A stretch of 64,000 nucleotides of DNA. It comes from Conchocele bisecta. Its lineage: Eukaryota > Mollusca > Bivalvia > Lucinida > Thyasiridae. The translations under genes were made by a program, and so were the position numbers. Position 1 is the stretch's first letter; each line of letters begins with the position of its first letter. The stretch covers positions 85,713,088-85,777,087 of the forward strand of contig CM055275.1 of the NCBI GenBank assembly GCA_029237695.1, in the 5' to 3' direction. The notes under the pieces were generated by a model, which was not told the origin of the DNA, made no database searches, and saw nothing but the letters and a program-made list of their open reading frames with translations. This document shows, piece by piece, positions 63,687-64,000 of this stretch.

Positions 63687-64000
63687 ATTTCATGTGTAGC
63701 AGGGCTGTAAATTGCCCTGAAACTGTGAAATGGATTTTTTTTGCATTTTCTAATGTATTTCCTAGTAATACAGCACATGTAAAAAGATTAGAATTGAATT
63801 CCAATATTTAAGGCTATAAATGGTCATTTGGCATAAGGTCGTAACTCAAAATCGCCAACTAATCTCAGCGCAACACAGTCGTAGCTCAAATTACATGTGC
63901 AACGTATTTGTGCTGCATTTTATAAAGAATTGTGGTCGATCAATAGTGCAATTTTGAACTATAAATAATTGTGGACTTGTATTTAGTAAAATAAAATGAT
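63687..64000. other. Intron sequence with a W fragment
   Basis: CATAAGGTCGTAACTC at about 63833 resembles W. The rest is unique to the window end. Confidence 0.45.

Overview
This 64-kb window is AT-rich metazoan nuclear DNA. It has short exons with GT-AG splice sites and no bacterial-style gene packing. Most of it is short, palindrome-forming, non-autonomous DNA transposons (MITEs). The overall style (MITE-dense, GGGAGATAA-type tandem repeats, very few retroelements) suggests a mollusc, most likely a bivalve. That taxonomic call is inference from repeat style, not from a marker gene.

Genes. I find two well-supported gene fragments, both on the + strand. (1) The 3' half of a single-pass membrane protein gene: a sushi/CCP exon (38737-38928), a stalk plus transmembrane exon (42109-42295) and a cytoplasmic-tail exon with a PPSY motif and the stop codon (42907-43561). 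The splice phases 1/1/2 join without conflict. Exons for the signal peptide and any earlier domains were not found. (2) The first coding exon of a receptor-guanylate-cyclase / natriuretic-peptide-receptor-like ligand-binding domain (63084-63375), which runs off the right edge. Weaker candidates are a terminal exon at 9530-9626, a tiny first exon at 10627-10645 and a degraded exon-like stretch at 51265-51338. One LINE 3' end lies at 16626-17062 on the - strand.

Repeats. I use one letter per family, defined by its recognisable end or core. A: CGTCCAGTATTCCCGCG. B: hairpin ending AGAATAGTAGGTTAGTGCCG, with companion C, ending TTTATCCCGTCAACAC. D: GTGGCTGTGACTGGAGAAAT. E: ACAGTGGAACCTCTCTAAAC. 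F: GTTTCACTAAACTTCGTACG. G: CAGGCCCGTACGCAGG, with relative G'. H: ATTTCACCAACATTGCAAAG. I: TTAA then AGGTACATGCCCACTC. J: TATGGAAGCGTCCTGGTGCC. K: GTTCCCACGAAATAACAATT. L: AGAATACCAGGCTAGTGTC, with companion L2, TTTATCAGGTAACG. M: GGTGTATGATCACGTGGT. N: ACACAACCGCCTGCGTTAAT. O: CACAGGCATTCGGCGTGTTT. P: a 38-bp satellite. Q: CATGTCGCGCCCGCCGAGG. R: ACTCCCGTACCGTCCGTAG. S: TAACCCTTACACCGCT. T: TTTCGTGAAACAGACAGT. U: AAACTCGTTTGATATCC. V: TTAA then AGGGGCATATCA. W: ATCGATGGTCTAGTAACATA. X: TTAACCCATT hairpin. Y: CATGCGGACGAACTGTGATC. Z: GGTGTTTAACGGCCTA.

Layout. 1-9.2 kb: stacked A, B/C, D, E, F, G, H, T, K and L elements. 9.5-11.6 kb: a mostly unique island with two candidate exons. 11.6-21.4 kb: L, S, K, H, M, R, I and B elements, the LINE end and two X-box-like motifs (14.8 and 15.6 kb). 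21.5-25.4 kb: two tandem copies of a 0.75-kb block, each followed by a 38-bp satellite array. 25.4-29 kb: Q and I elements and longer-period tandem repeats. 29-38.5 kb: sparse DNA with tRNA-like SINE heads, J, F, H, N, X, E and T elements. 38.7-43.6 kb: the sushi membrane gene with TE-filled introns. 43.6-62.7 kb: more MITEs, including nested insertions and long hairpins. 62.9-64 kb: the receptor exon.

Several insertions can be read as filled and empty sites inside the window (I in V at TTAA, A in I, H in N and I, F in a D array, J in V, L in K). These give element ends and relative ages directly. No transposase coding region was recognised, so all these elements appear non-autonomous. The genes show no operon-like relationship.
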